From SH-MAG3 sp036374995 (GTDB lineage Bacteria; Gemmatimonadota; Gemmatimonadetes; Longimicrobiales; RSA9): a stretch of 64,000 nucleotides of DNA. Shown one piece after another: positions 24,761 to 34,114 of this stretch (its first letter is position 1; every line of letters begins with the position of its first letter). The notes under the pieces are model-generated. The model worked only from the letters and a program-made list of their open reading frames with translations. It ran no database searches and was not told the origin of the DNA. Location of the stretch: contig DASUSS010000069.1 in assembly GCA_036374995.1 (NCBI GenBank), positions 31,138 to 95,137 on the forward strand. The letters run 5' to 3'. The position numbers and the translations under genes are program-made.

Positions 24761-27700
24761 GACGCGACCGCATCGGTTTCGCAACGGCGCCGCGCACGCT
24801 GCGCAGCACGCTGGCCGGCACACTGCTCGCGCTCGCCGCCACACCGGCACTCGCGCAGGGACCCGGTGGCCCCGGCGGGCCCGGTGGTCCGAACGCGCGC
24901 GAGAAGCCGCTCCCGCTGGAGGCCGCGCGCAAGGCGGAGTTCACGGCTACCTCCGGCACCTGGATCTCGCTCGACGTGAGCCCGGACGGGCAGACGATCG
25001 TGTTCGACCTGCTCGGCGACATCTACTCGATGCCGATCACGGGCGGAAAGGCGAAGCGCATCACGAGCGGACTCGCGTTCGACGCGCAGCCGCGCTTCAG
25101 CCCCGACGGCGAGAAGATCGTGTTCATCTCGGACCGCAGCGGTGGCGACAACGTGTGGACGCTGTCGCTCGACATGCGCGACACGACGCAGGTCACGCAG
25201 GGCAATACCAGCCTCTACGTGTCACCCGACTGGTCGCCGGACGGGCAGTTCATCGTCGTCAGCCGCTCCGGCGGCCTGGGCGGCGCGGCCAAGCTCCAGC
25301 TCCACCACGTCGACGGCCGCAGCCCGATCCCGCTCATCCGTACGCCCGCCCAGCTGAAGACGGTCGGCGCGGCCTGGAGCCCGGACGGCCGCTACATATG
25401 GTATGCCGGCCGCAACGGCGACTGGAGCTACAACGCGATCTTCCCGCAGTACCAGCTGTACCGCTACGACCGCGAGACCGGCACGTCGTCGCTCATGACG
25501 AGCCGCTACGGGTCCGGCTTCCGGCCCGCACTCTCGCCGGACGGTCGCTGGCTGGTGTATGGCACCCGCGAGGGCGCGCAGACCGGTCTCCGCCTTCGTG
25601 ACCTCGCGACCGGCGACGAGGAGTGGCTCGCCCATCCGGTGCAGCGTGATGAGATCGAGTCGCGCGCGCCGCTCGACGTGCTCCCCGGGTACAGCTTCAC
25701 GCCCGACTCCCGCGCCATCATCGTCTCCTATGGCGGCGAGATCTGGCGCGTGCCGGTCGACCGCAGCGCCGCGACGAAGATCGCGTTCGAGGCCGACGTG
25801 AAGCTCGATATCGGTCCCGAGGTGAAGTTCGCGTTCGATGTCGACAGCGCGCCGCAGGTGACGGCGAAGCAGATCAGGAATCCCGTCGCATCACCGGATG
25901 GCGGTCGCGTCGCGTTCACCGCGTTCGACCGGCTGTGGGTTCAGGACATCGCGGTCGATCGGATCGGCAAGGTGACGCTGCGCGGCGCCCCGCGGCGCGT
26001 GACGAACCAGGAGGTCGGCGAGTACCAGCCGGTCTGGTCGCCCGATGGCCGCTCCCTCGCCTACGTCACCTGGGGCGATGCGGACGGCGGCCACATCATG
26101 CGCGTCGCCGCCACGGGCAATGCGCAGCCGGCGCGCGTCACGCAGACGCAGGCACTCTACATGAATCCGACGTGGACGCCGGACGGCACGCGCATCGTCG
26201 CGACCCGCGCGGCCGCACGCGACCTGAAGGAAGGCGTCTCCAGCGGATTCTTCCCGACGCTCGGCGGACAGTTCGTGTGGGTGCCGTCCAGCGGCGGCGC
26301 GGTCAACGTCATCGCACCGTCCGGCAGCCGCGACGTCGCACATTTCCGTGCGGACGAGCCCGACCGCATCTACGCCTACAGCCCGGTCGAGGGCCTCGTC
26401 TCGTTCCGCTGGGACGGCACCGACGCGAAGACGCACCTGCGCGTGATGGGCACGCCGTCCGCCGGCGGCAACCCGCACCCCGACGAGTACCAGGTGCTGC
26501 CTCGCCGCGTGTTCCCTTACGAGGCGCCACAGGTCACGCTCGAGAACGATGGCATGGAGCCGACCGCGCCCGCGCCGCCCGCCGGTCTCGTGATGATCGC
26601 GCCCCGCGGCGACTACGCGCTCGCCCAGGTCGGCAGTGACATCTACACCGTCTTCATCCCGCAGGTCGGCGGGCCGCCGCCGACCGTGAGCGTCGCGCAG
26701 GTCGCCGGCGGACCCGTGCCGATGCGCAAGCTGACCGACATCGGCGGCGAGTTCCCGTCCTGGAGTCCGGACGGCAATCGGGTGCACTGGGCGATCGGCA
26801 ATGCCCTCGTCACCTACGACATCACACGCGCCGTCGCGATCGAGGACAGCGTCGAGGCGCTCGAGCAGGCGCGCAAGGACAGCGCACACTACGCGCGCAC
26901 CGTCATCGACAGCCTGAAAGCCGTGCGCGCGCGTGCCGACAGCGTGACGAAGGCCGGCAGCACCGTGCCCGATTCGCTCACCGCACGCATCAACGCGCTG
27001 CGCGCCGACTCCATCAAGGTGAAGGCGGACTCGATCATCGCACGCGTCGACTCGATGCGGCTGCGCGCGGACTCGCTGTTGAGGAAGGCGGAGGCCGCGC
27101 GGCTCGGACAGGATACCGTCAAGGCCGACACCACGAAGGGATACAAACCGCACGAGCAGCGCGTCGCCGTCACACTCCCGCGCGACATACCCCGTGGCAC
27201 CGTCGTGCTGCGCGGCGGCCGCGTGCTCACGATGAAGGAGCACGAGATCATCGAGAACGCGGACGTGGTCGTGCGCGACAACCGCATCGTCGCGGTCGGA
27301 CCGCGCGGCGAGGTCGAGGTTCCCGCGGACGCGCAGGTCATCGATGTCGCCGGGAAGACGCTGATCCCGGGCTTCGTCGACACGCACTACCACGCGCAGT
27401 GGCTCGTGCCGGAGATCCATCCCGGACAGGCGTGGCAGTACCTCACCACGCTCGCGTACGGCGTCACGACCACGCGCGACCCGCAGACCGCGTCCACCGA
27501 CATTCTCAGCTACGGCGATCGCGTCGAGATCGGCGGCATGGTCGGCCCGCGCATCTACTCGACCGGCCCCGGCGTCTTCAGCAGCGCGAACCTGCGCAAC
27601 CTCGAGCACGCGAAGACGATCCTGAAGCGCTACGCCGAGTACTACGACACGAAGACGCTGAAGATGTACATGACAGGCAACCGCCAGCAGCGTCAGTGGA

Positions 27701-28482
27701 TCATCCAGGCCGCGAAGGAGCTGAAGCTCATGCCGACCACGGAGGGCGGCCTCGACTTCAAGCTCGACCTCACGCACGCCATGGACGGCTACCCCGGCGT
27801 CGAGCACAACCTGCCGATCGCACCGATCTACATGGACGTCGTCGAGCTGTTCAAGGCGTCGCAGACCACGAACAGCCCCACACTGCTCGTCTCCTACGGC
27901 GGGCCGTTCGGCGAGAACTACTACTACACGAAGGAGAACGTCCACGACGATCCCAAGATGCGGCGGTTCATGCCGGAGCCCGCGCTCGACGCGCGCTCCC
28001 GCCGACGCGGACCCGGCGCCGGTGGCAGCCCCGGCCAGGCCGGCTGGTTCCTGGACGAGGAGTACATCTTCCCCGCCCACGCCGCGTTCGTGAAGAAACT
28101 GCTCGAGAACGGCGCGCGCGCCGCGGTCGGCAGCCACGGCCAGCTCCAGGGCCTCGGCTATCACTGGGAGCTCTGGTCCATGGCCTCCGGCGGGCTCGCA
28201 CCGCACGACGCACTCCGCGCCGCCACCATCTACGGCGCCGAGGCGATCGGCTTCGGCGCCCAGATCGGCTCCATCGAGGCCGGCAAGCTCGCCGACATCC
28301 TCGTCCTCGATGCGGACCCGCTCGCGGACCTGAGGAACACCACGAGCCTGCGGTACGTCATGAAGAACGGCCGCCTCTACGAGGCCGCCACGCTCGACGA
28401 GGTCTGGCCGCGCCAGCGAGCGTTGCCCGCGCAGTACTGGCAGAACGAGGCACCCACCGGCCTCCGTGCCGGTGTCAGGTAA
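24757..28482 (+). CDS. Beta-propeller (TolB-like) amidohydrolase fusion, second of tandem pair
   Basis: A 1,241-residue paralog of the preceding protein with the same layout: signal peptide ending ATPALAQ, a Gly-Pro spacer (GPGGPGGPGGP), WD40-like propellers, and an amidohydrolase domain with HxH at His877-Tyr-His879 (GFVDTHYHAQW), then TKTLKMYMTGN, GVEHNLPI and AVGSHGQLQG. It differs by an extra segment of roughly 100 residues (about 693-797) between propeller and hydrolase, rich in ADS repeats (INALRADSIKVKADSIIARV) and likely a coiled coil. Its ATG lies within the upstream stop (ATGA), so the pair is translationally coupled. Substrates unknown; peptides are plausible. Confidence 0.88.
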   Translation: MRRDRIGFATAPRTLRSTLAGTLLALAATPALAQGPGGPGGPGGPNAREKPLPLEAARKAEFTATSGTWISLDVSPDGQTIVFDLLGDIYSMPITGGKAKRITSGLAFDAQPRFSPDGEKIVFISDRSGGDNVWTLSLDMRDTTQVTQGNTSLYVSPDWSPDGQFIVVSRSGGLGGAAKLQLHHVDGRSPIPLIRTPAQLKTVGAAWSPDGRYIWYAGRNGDWSYNAIFPQYQLYRYDRETGTSSLMTSRYGSGFRPALSPDGRWLVYGTREGAQTGLRLRDLATGDEEWLAHPVQRDEIESRAPLDVLPGYSFTPDSRAIIVSYGGEIWRVPVDRSAATKIAFEADVKLDIGPEVKFAFDVDSAPQVTAKQIRNPVASPDGGRVAFTAFDRLWVQDIAVDRIGKVTLRGAPRRVTNQEVGEYQPVWSPDGRSLAYVTWGDADGGHIMRVAATGNAQPARVTQTQALYMNPTWTPDGTRIVATRAAARDLKEGVSSGFFPTLGGQFVWVPSSGGAVNVIAPSGSRDVAHFRADEPDRIYAYSPVEGLVSFRWDGTDAKTHLRVMGTPSAGGNPHPDEYQVLPRRVFPYEAPQVTLENDGMEPTAPAPPAGLVMIAPRGDYALAQVGSDIYTVFIPQVGGPPPTVSVAQVAGGPVPMRKLTDIGGEFPSWSPDGNRVHWAIGNALVTYDITRAVAIEDSVEALEQARKDSAHYARTVIDSLKAVRARADSVTKAGSTVPDSLTARINALRADSIKVKADSIIARVDSMRLRADSLLRKAEAARLGQDTVKADTTKGYKPHEQRVAVTLPRDIPRGTVVLRGGRVLTMKEHEIIENADVVVRDNRIVAVGPRGEVEVPADAQVIDVAGKTLIPGFVDTHYHAQWLVPEIHPGQAWQYLTTLAYGVTTTRDPQTASTDILSYGDRVEIGGMVGPRIYSTGPGVFSSANLRNLEHAKTILKRYAEYYDTKTLKMYMTGNRQQRQWIIQAAKELKLMPTTEGGLDFKLDLTHAMDGYPGVEHNLPIAPIYMDVVELFKASQTTNSPTLLVSYGGPFGENYYYTKENVHDDPKMRRFMPEPALDARSRRRGPGAGGSPGQAGWFLDEEYIFPAHAAFVKKLLENGARAAVGSHGQLQGLGYHWELWSMASGGLAPHDALRAATIYGAEAIGFGAQIGSIEAGKLADILVLDADPLADLRNTTSLRYVMKNGRLYEAATLDEVWPRQRALPAQYWQNEAPTGLRAGVR

Positions 28483-28576
28483 ATTCGGCGGACCAGGCTC
28501 CATTCTACGGTTACGGCCGTTCCGGCCATGGCCTGTCCACAGTTCCTGGTTGTCGTGCGAGCTGTCTCGTGTCACC

Positions 28577-28611
28577 GCAGGCCGGCGGAGTTACCCACTT
28601 CGCCGGCCTGC
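28577..28611 (+). terminator. Hairpin after the amidohydrolase pair
   Basis: A perfect 11-bp stem (GCAGGCCGGCG with CGCCGGCCTGC) and 13-base loop, about 95 bases after the amidohydrolase stop. It lacks a U run. Downstream in the same 256-bp gap are a possible -10 box (CATAAT at 28668-28673) and a small palindrome (CCCATGG-CT-CCATGGG, 28694-28709) ahead of the molybdenum hydroxylase operon. Confidence 0.5.
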
Positions 28612-28738
28612 TGGCGCTCTTGGGGAGCCCGGATGTCGCGGGAGGTGCGAACACCGCGGTTCGTCCCCATAATACGAGCAACCTCCACCGCGACCCATGG
28701 CTCCATGGGACAAACCGTAAAGTGAAGGATGGTCCGCC

Positions 28739-29251
28739 ATGAATGTCACGTTCCGGGTCAATGGCCGGGCGGTCACGGTCGACGTTCCTGCCGACATGCC
28801 GCTGCTGTGGGTCCTGCGCGACGTCCTGGAGCTGAAAGGCACGAAGTACGGCTGCGGTGTGGCGCAGTGCGGCGCGTGCACGGTGCACGTGAACGGCGCT
28901 CCGACGCGTTCGTGCGTGACGCCGGCGCAGGCGGTGGCGGGTGCGGACGTGGGGACGGTGGAGGGTCTGTCGGCGGACGGGACGCATGCCCTGCAACGTG
29001 CGTGGCTGGAGCTGGACGTACCGCAGTGTGGGTACTGCCAGGCCGGCCAGCTGATGTCGGCGGCCGCGCTGCTCGAGCGGACGGCGGCGCCGACGGACGA
29101 GGACATCGACCGTGCGATGAACGGGAACCTGTGCCGCTGCACGACGTACCTGCGGATCCGTCAGGCGATCCATCGGGCAGCGTCGCTGCGGACGGCCGAG
29201 GCGCAGGGCAGCGGTTCGATCCCGAACGAAGTCCCGATCCCGCAGCGCTGA
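28739..29251 (+). CDS. (2Fe-2S) small subunit of a molybdenum hydroxylase (IorA-like)
   Basis: A 170-residue iron-sulfur subunit of the xanthine dehydrogenase family, closest in build to isoquinoline 1-oxidoreductase alpha subunits. The plant-ferredoxin-type cluster uses Cys39, Cys44, Cys47 and Cys59 (YGCGVAQCGACTVHVNG). The second cluster uses Cys97, Cys100, Cys132 and Cys134 (CGYCQAGQ and LCRC). It has no signal of its own and would be carried across the membrane with its Tat-tagged partner. It passes electrons from the molybdenum centre to an external acceptor such as a cytochrome. The stop is 12 bases before the large subunit start. Confidence 0.93.
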   Translation: MNVTFRVNGRAVTVDVPADMPLLWVLRDVLELKGTKYGCGVAQCGACTVHVNGAPTRSCVTPAQAVAGADVGTVEGLSADGTHALQRAWLELDVPQCGYCQAGQLMSAAALLERTAAPTDEDIDRAMNGNLCRCTTYLRIRQAIHRAASLRTAEAQGSGSIPNEVPIPQR

Positions 29252-29263
29252 GGAGGCGACACG

Positions 29264-31456
29264 ATGACGACGACGCTGATCATGAATCGCCGCCGCTTCC
29301 TGAGCGTGACCGCGATCGCGGGCGGCGGCCTGCTGCTCGGCTTCCGGGTGGACTCCTCCGGCGCGGCGGTGCCGCTGTTCGACCCGGTGACGAGCGACTT
29401 CGTGCCGAACGCCTACATCCGGATCTCGGCGGACAACATCGCGACGATCATCGCGAAGAACCCGGAGATCGGCCAGGGCGTGAAGACGATGCTGCCGATG
29501 CTGATCGCCGACGAGCTGGATGTCGACTGGAGCAGCGTGCGCATCGAGCAGGGTGATCTCGATACCGAGAAGTACACGGCGCAGTCGGCGGGCGGCAGCA
29601 ATGCGACGCCCTCGAGCTGGCTGCCGATGCGGCGGGTCGGCGCGGCGGCGCGTGCGATGCTCGTGATGGCGGCGGCGCGGACCTGGGGCGTGCCCGTTGC
29701 GGAGCTGACGACGGGCTCGGGCAGCGTGCATCATCGGGCGAGCGGCCGGTCGAGCACGTACGGCGAGCTGGGAGCGGCGGCCGCGAGCGTCACGCCGCCG
29801 GATCTGGAGTCGGTGCCACTCAAGGACCCGGAGCAGTTCCGGATCATCGGGACGAGCGTCCCCAACGTGGACGGTCTCGCGATCGTGACGGGAAAGCCGA
29901 TCTACGGCATCGATTTCACGGTACCCGGGATGCTCCACGCCGTCTACGTGAAGTGTCCGGTGTTCGGCGGGACGGTGGCGAGCGCGAACCTGGAAGCAGT
30001 GGGGCGGCTGCCGGGCGTGCGCGAGGCGTTCGTGCTCGAGGGTGGCAGCTCGCTGAGCGGGCTGCTGGCTGGTGTCGCCATTGTCGCGGACACGTGGTGG
30101 GCCGCGCACACGGCGCGCCGGTCGCTGCGTGTGGAGTGGAACGAGGGTGCGACGGCAACACAGAGCAGCGAGTCCTTCGCACGGCAGGCGGCGGAGCTGT
30201 CTCAGCGGTCGCCGCAGCGCAGCCTCCGCACGGATGGCGATCCTGCAACCGCACTGCGATCGGCGGCGCGCACGGTCCGCGCGGAATACCATTACCCGTT
30301 CATCGCGCACGCGCCGCTCGAGCCGCAGAACTGCACGGCGCACTTTCACGATGGCAGGATGGAGATCTGGGCGCCGTCGCAGACACCGGCTCGCGGGCGA
30401 CAGCTGGTGGCGCAGACGCTCGGCATTCCGGAGAGCGACATCACGATCCACCTCACGCGCATCGGCGGCGGCTTCGGCCGGCGGCTCGCGAACGACTACA
30501 TGGTCGAGGCGGCCGCGATCGCGCAGCGAGTCGATGCACCGGTGAAGCTGCTGTGGACGCGCGAGGACGACATGCAGCACGACTTCTATCGTCCTGCCGG
30601 CTGGCATTACTTCACCGGCGGCGTGGATGCGAACGGCCGCCTGGTCGCGTGGCGCGATCACTTCATCTCGTTCGGCGAGGGTGAACGGTTTGCGCCGAGT
30701 GCTGCGATCTCTCCGAATGAGTTCCCGGCGCGCTTCGTTCCGAACTTCGCGCTGGACGCGTCCGTGATGCCGCTCGGCGTGCCGACGGGCGCCCTGCGCG
30801 CACCCGGCAGCAACGGATTGTGCTTCGCGATGCAGGGCTTCATCGATGAGCTCGCGCATGCTGCGGACCGCGATCCCATCGAGTTCCGGCTGGATGTCCT
30901 TTCGCAGATCCACGACCGCGAGGGCTGGGACGCGGATCGGATGCGCGGCGTGCTCGAGCTGGTCGCGGAGAAGTCCGGCTGGTCCGGCCGCGATCGGCTG
31001 CCGCGCGGCACGGGGATGGGCGTCGCGTTCCACTACAGCCATCGCGGCTATTTCGCCGAGGTCGTGCAGGCGACCGTCTCGCGCACGGGCGAGCTGACGG
31101 TCGACAGGGTCTGGGTGGCGGGCGACATCGGGAGTCAGGTGATCAATCCGCTGAACGCGGAGCACAACGTGCAAGGCGCGGTGCTCGACGGCATCGCGGA
31201 AGCGCTCGGTCAGGAGATCACGATCGAGAACGGTCGCACGGTGCAGAGCAACTTCCACGACTTCCCGCTGCTGCGGCTGACACAGGCGCCGCCCGTCGTG
31301 GAGGTGCATTTCAGGACGACGGACAACCCGCCGACGGGTCTCGGCGAGCCGGCGCTGCCGCCGGCGATTCCCGCGCTGTGCGCGGCAATCTTCCAGGCGA
31401 CGGGCACGCGTGTCCGATCGCTGCCGCTTTCGAAGCACGATCTGAGCTGGAGCTGA
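29264..31456 (+). CDS. Molybdopterin-binding large subunit of a molybdenum hydroxylase (IorB-like)
   Basis: A 730-residue catalytic subunit with a twin-arginine signal (NRRRFLSVTAIAGGGLLLGF) and the duplicated aldehyde-oxidase/xanthine-dehydrogenase molybdopterin domains. Recognisable strings are IGGGFGRRLANDYMVEAAAI for the cofactor loop, the repeated entry GKPIYGIDFTVPGMLHAVYV, and GEPALPPAIPALCAAIF near the end with the conserved glutamate. It should oxidise N-heterocycles or aldehydes by hydroxylation in the periplasm. AGGAGG precedes the ATG. It forms an operon with the iron-sulfur subunit and a beta-sandwich protein 26 bases downstream; no maturation chaperone gene (XdhC) is nearby. Confidence 0.92.
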   Translation: MTTTLIMNRRRFLSVTAIAGGGLLLGFRVDSSGAAVPLFDPVTSDFVPNAYIRISADNIATIIAKNPEIGQGVKTMLPMLIADELDVDWSSVRIEQGDLDTEKYTAQSAGGSNATPSSWLPMRRVGAAARAMLVMAAARTWGVPVAELTTGSGSVHHRASGRSSTYGELGAAAASVTPPDLESVPLKDPEQFRIIGTSVPNVDGLAIVTGKPIYGIDFTVPGMLHAVYVKCPVFGGTVASANLEAVGRLPGVREAFVLEGGSSLSGLLAGVAIVADTWWAAHTARRSLRVEWNEGATATQSSESFARQAAELSQRSPQRSLRTDGDPATALRSAARTVRAEYHYPFIAHAPLEPQNCTAHFHDGRMEIWAPSQTPARGRQLVAQTLGIPESDITIHLTRIGGGFGRRLANDYMVEAAAIAQRVDAPVKLLWTREDDMQHDFYRPAGWHYFTGGVDANGRLVAWRDHFISFGEGERFAPSAAISPNEFPARFVPNFALDASVMPLGVPTGALRAPGSNGLCFAMQGFIDELAHAADRDPIEFRLDVLSQIHDREGWDADRMRGVLELVAEKSGWSGRDRLPRGTGMGVAFHYSHRGYFAEVVQATVSRTGELTVDRVWVAGDIGSQVINPLNAEHNVQGAVLDGIAEALGQEITIENGRTVQSNFHDFPLLRLTQAPPVVEVHFRTTDNPPTGLGEPALPPAIPALCAAIFQATGTRVRSLPLSKHDLSWS

Positions 31457-31482
31457 TGGTCACCAGGAACAGGAGGAGAACA

Positions 31483-32190
31483 ATGGCGTCACGGATTCAC
31501 CGGTCGGCGTACGCAGTAACCGCAGCGATGCTGCTCGCGGGTGTGGGCAGCGCGCAGGCACAGGATGCCTCGCGCGCAGTGGCGGGCGGCGGCATCGCCG
31601 TGCCCGGCTGGGCGGGCAAGGTGGACGCGCGCGAGGCGGCGCAGGGTCAGGTTCTCGAGAACGCGAAGTTCGTTAAGGAGGGCGACGCGATCCACATCAC
31701 GACCGGCCCCGCAGTGACGTACTGGAACGAGGAAGTGACTGCGACCGGCGACTACACCGTGAAGGCGACGTTCACCGAGCCGGAGTACATGAACCTGAAC
31801 GATCACCCGCACCCGTACGGCATCGTCATCGCCGGCAACGATCTCGGCACGGACCAGCAGAGCCTGCTGTATTGCGCCGCGTACGGCAGCGGCAACTTCA
31901 TCGTCCGCGGCTTCGGCCCGGAGCCGTTCCAGCTGAACGGCCGCCGCGGTGAGGCGCACGAGGCGGTGAAGAAGGCCGCCGGCAACGGACAGCCCGTCAC
32001 GCAGGAGATCGCGCTGTCGGTGCGCGGCGACAAGGTCGAGTGTGCGATCAACGGCACCGTCGTCGCGAGCTACAACAAGGCGGACCTCGTCGCGGCGGGC
32101 AAGCTCGAGTCCACCGACGGCCACTACGGCATCCGGGCGGGTCACAACACGGAAGTGAGGGTCACCGGCCTGACGCTCACGAAGCACTGA
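31483..32190 (+). CDS. Exported beta-sandwich (DUF1080-like/concanavalin-like) protein
   Basis: A 235-residue secreted protein with a Sec signal (YAVTAAMLLAGVGSAQAQ) and one predicted all-beta domain. Strands such as DYTVKATFTEPEYMNLND, YGIVIAGNDL and DKVECAINGTVVASYNKADL, with the closing GHYGIRAGHNTEVRVTGLTL, resemble the DUF1080/laminin-G-like sandwich that binds carbohydrates or other small ligands. It has an AGGAGGAG ribosome binding site and follows the molybdenum hydroxylase large subunit by 26 bases, ending the operon at a strong terminator. It may be a substrate-binding partner, which is inference; no catalytic residues are evident. Confidence 0.72.
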   Translation: MASRIHRSAYAVTAAMLLAGVGSAQAQDASRAVAGGGIAVPGWAGKVDAREAAQGQVLENAKFVKEGDAIHITTGPAVTYWNEEVTATGDYTVKATFTEPEYMNLNDHPHPYGIVIAGNDLGTDQQSLLYCAAYGSGNFIVRGFGPEPFQLNGRRGEAHEAVKKAAGNGQPVTQEIALSVRGDKVECAINGTVVASYNKADLVAAGKLESTDGHYGIRAGHNTEVRVTGLTLTKH

Positions 32191-32199
32191 CGCATCCGA

Positions 32200-32230
32200 C
32201 CGGAGCCGCGCCATCGTGGCGCGGCTCCGG
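32200..32230. terminator. Strong bidirectional terminator hairpin
   Basis: A perfect 14-bp GC-rich stem with a three-base loop (arms 32200-32213 and 32217-32230). It sits between the end of the molybdenum hydroxylase operon and the convergent small membrane protein gene, and fits termination in both directions. Confidence 0.75.
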
Positions 32231-32234
32231 CGGC

Positions 32235-32777
32235 TCAGTCGCGTCCCTTCGCCTGACCGATCGCTGCCCCCAGCGGCGCCGTGACCAGCGCCGTCAGCAG
32301 CGACACCTCGGCGAGACCATCGTCATCGGCGAACGCCGCAACGGCGATCGGCAGCGAACCGGCCAGTGAGCCGAGGACGATCCCGGCGTTCGGCCTCTCG
32401 CCGTATGCCCCAGTAACGGCCGCGGAACCGACCAGCGAGCCCGCCGACAAGACTCCAAGCGCGAGCAGTCCTCCGAGCGCGTCGGAACCCGTGCCGGGGC
32501 TGTCCCAGGTGGCGGCGAGCAACCCGATCACGGCGACCGTACCCGTGACGAGGCCGCCGCCGAACCGGGCCCACCCCGGACTCCGCGGCTCCTGCGAATG
32601 ACGCATGTCGGGCAGCGCGCCCGCGCTGCCGGGGTCGGGCAGGTGGAGCCGATGCAGGTGGAGGCCCGACCCCTGCGCGAACGCGCCCGGCCGCACCTGG
32701 GCGGCGGCCCGATGCGCCGTGAGCAGCAGTGTCAGCGTGAGCAGCAGCAGCACTCGGGCGGTATCGTGTGTGGTCAC
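32235..32777 (-). CDS. Hypothetical exported glycine/alanine-rich membrane protein
   Basis: A protein of about 180 residues with a signal-like N terminus (ARVLLLLTLTLLLTAHRAAA) and, in the second half, three or four short hydrophobic segments (LVTGTVAVIGLLAATW, LGGLLALGVLSAGSLVGSAA, AGIVLGSLAGSLPIAVAAFA) of the glycine-zipper kind. No family is recognised. I use the GTG at 32777 because GGAG lies seven bases upstream; an earlier in-frame start would add 18 residues before the signal. It is divergent from the HisC-like gene. Composition and codon use match the surroundings. Confidence 0.65.
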   Translation of the reverse strand: MTTHDTARVLLLLTLTLLLTAHRAAAQVRPGAFAQGSGLHLHRLHLPDPGSAGALPDMRHSQEPRSPGWARFGGGLVTGTVAVIGLLAATWDSPGTGSDALGGLLALGVLSAGSLVGSAAVTGAYGERPNAGIVLGSLAGSLPIAVAAFADDDGLAEVSLLTALVTAPLGAAIGQAKGRD

Positions 32778-32961
32778 ATGGATCTCCGCGATGACGGTTG
32801 GTGCTCCCACAGTCTGCTGCCCGGCCGCCACGGCGGACAGCCGGTCTTCTACGTACGCACTCTCTGTCGATGACGTAGACGTCCCCGCAGCATTGCCCGT
32901 GGGCGTCGCGAGTGCTCATCATCCCGGGCGAACCTCACGCGCCACCTTCCCGGAGGTAGCC

Positions 32962-34092
32962 ATGCAGCGAAGGGCCTTCGTCCGCACCGGTCTCGCAGCC
33001 GCCCTCCTCAACACCGGCGTCCCGGTGTCGCTCCACGCGCTGACCTCGCGCTCGACGCGCCTGCGCTCGCCAGCGGACCCGGTCCGGCTCTCCTCGAACG
33101 AGAACCCGCTCGGTATCCCGGATTCGGCACGGGCCGCGATCGTCGAGGCGCTGGCGCAGGGCCACCGCTACCCCCAGCTGAACGGCGAGCTGCGCGGACG
33201 CATTGCCGCCAGGAACGGCGTCGAGCCGGCGAACGTCGTGCTCGGCAACGGCTCCGCGGAGATCCTCCAGATGACGGTGCAGGCGATGAGCGTCGGCGGA
33301 CGGAACGTGCGCGTCGTGCTGCCGGATCCGACGTTCGAGCAGGTGGAACGCTACGCGCGCGCCATGGGCGCAGACGTCCGGAAAGTCCCACTGCTACCCG
33401 ACCACACGCACGACATTCAGCGCATGCGCGACGCAGCGGCACGCGCGGATGGACCCGTGCTCGCGTTCATCTGCAACCCGAACAACCCGACCGGGACGAT
33501 CACATCGTGCGACACGGTCGCGGCCTGGATCGCCGGTGCGCCGCCGAACGTGTGGTTCCTCATCGACGAGGCATATCTGGAGTTCGTGACCGCGGCGGGC
33601 TACCGGCCGATGGTCAGGGAAGCCATGGCGCGTGAGCACGTCCTCGTCAGCCGCACGTTCTCGAAGATCTACGGCCTCGCCGGGATCCGTCTCGGCTACG
33701 GCATCGCCGCGCAGGAAACCGCCCGGACCATCAACACGTTCGCCGCCGCAACGAACATCAATCACCTCGCCGCCGCGGCCGCGCTCGCCTGCATCGACGA
33801 TCAGCCGTTCATCCGGAAGAGCCTCGAGACGAACCGGCGCGGACTCGAGGTCGCCTATGCCACGTTCGATGAGCTGGGCATCGCATACCTGCCCAGCCAC
33901 GCCAACTTCGTCCTGCACGGCGTCCGCGGCGACCTCGACACCTACATCGCGCGGATGCGCGAGGAGGGCATCCGTGTCGGCCGGCCATTCCCGCCCATGA
34001 CCGCCTTCAACCGCGTGTCCATCGGCCTTCCCGAGGAGATGGACGCGTGGGCGGCAGCGCTGAAACGGCTGCACGCCCGCGGATCCGCCTGA
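32962..34092 (+). CDS. HisC-like class I/II aminotransferase with an export signal
   Basis: A 376-residue PLP enzyme of the histidinol-phosphate aminotransferase group. Visible family residues are the SSNENPLG substrate string, Asn175 (CNPNNPTG), Asp202 and Tyr205 (IDEAYLEF), the PLP lysine Lys235 (SRTFSKIYGLAGIRLGYG) and Arg243. Unlike cytosolic HisC it begins MQRRAFVRTGLAAALLNTGV, a twin-arginine-like signal followed by a hydrophobic stretch. It is not in a his operon. The start is well supported by CGGAGG seven bases upstream. It may be a periplasmic aminotransferase, or the leader may be uncleaved; activity is otherwise expected to be intact. Confidence 0.87.
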   Translation: MQRRAFVRTGLAAALLNTGVPVSLHALTSRSTRLRSPADPVRLSSNENPLGIPDSARAAIVEALAQGHRYPQLNGELRGRIAARNGVEPANVVLGNGSAEILQMTVQAMSVGGRNVRVVLPDPTFEQVERYARAMGADVRKVPLLPDHTHDIQRMRDAAARADGPVLAFICNPNNPTGTITSCDTVAAWIAGAPPNVWFLIDEAYLEFVTAAGYRPMVREAMAREHVLVSRTFSKIYGLAGIRLGYGIAAQETARTINTFAAATNINHLAAAAALACIDDQPFIRKSLETNRRGLEVAYATFDELGIAYLPSHANFVLHGVRGDLDTYIARMREEGIRVGRPFPPMTAFNRVSIGLPEEMDAWAAALKRLHARGSA

Positions 34093-34114
34093 CAGCGCTG
34101 GCTGCCGCCTCGGG

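Noticed and set aside
28511..31438. Leftward open frame of about 975 codons
   Set aside because: It is antisense to the molybdenum hydroxylase genes, which have clear cofactor motifs and ribosome binding sites.
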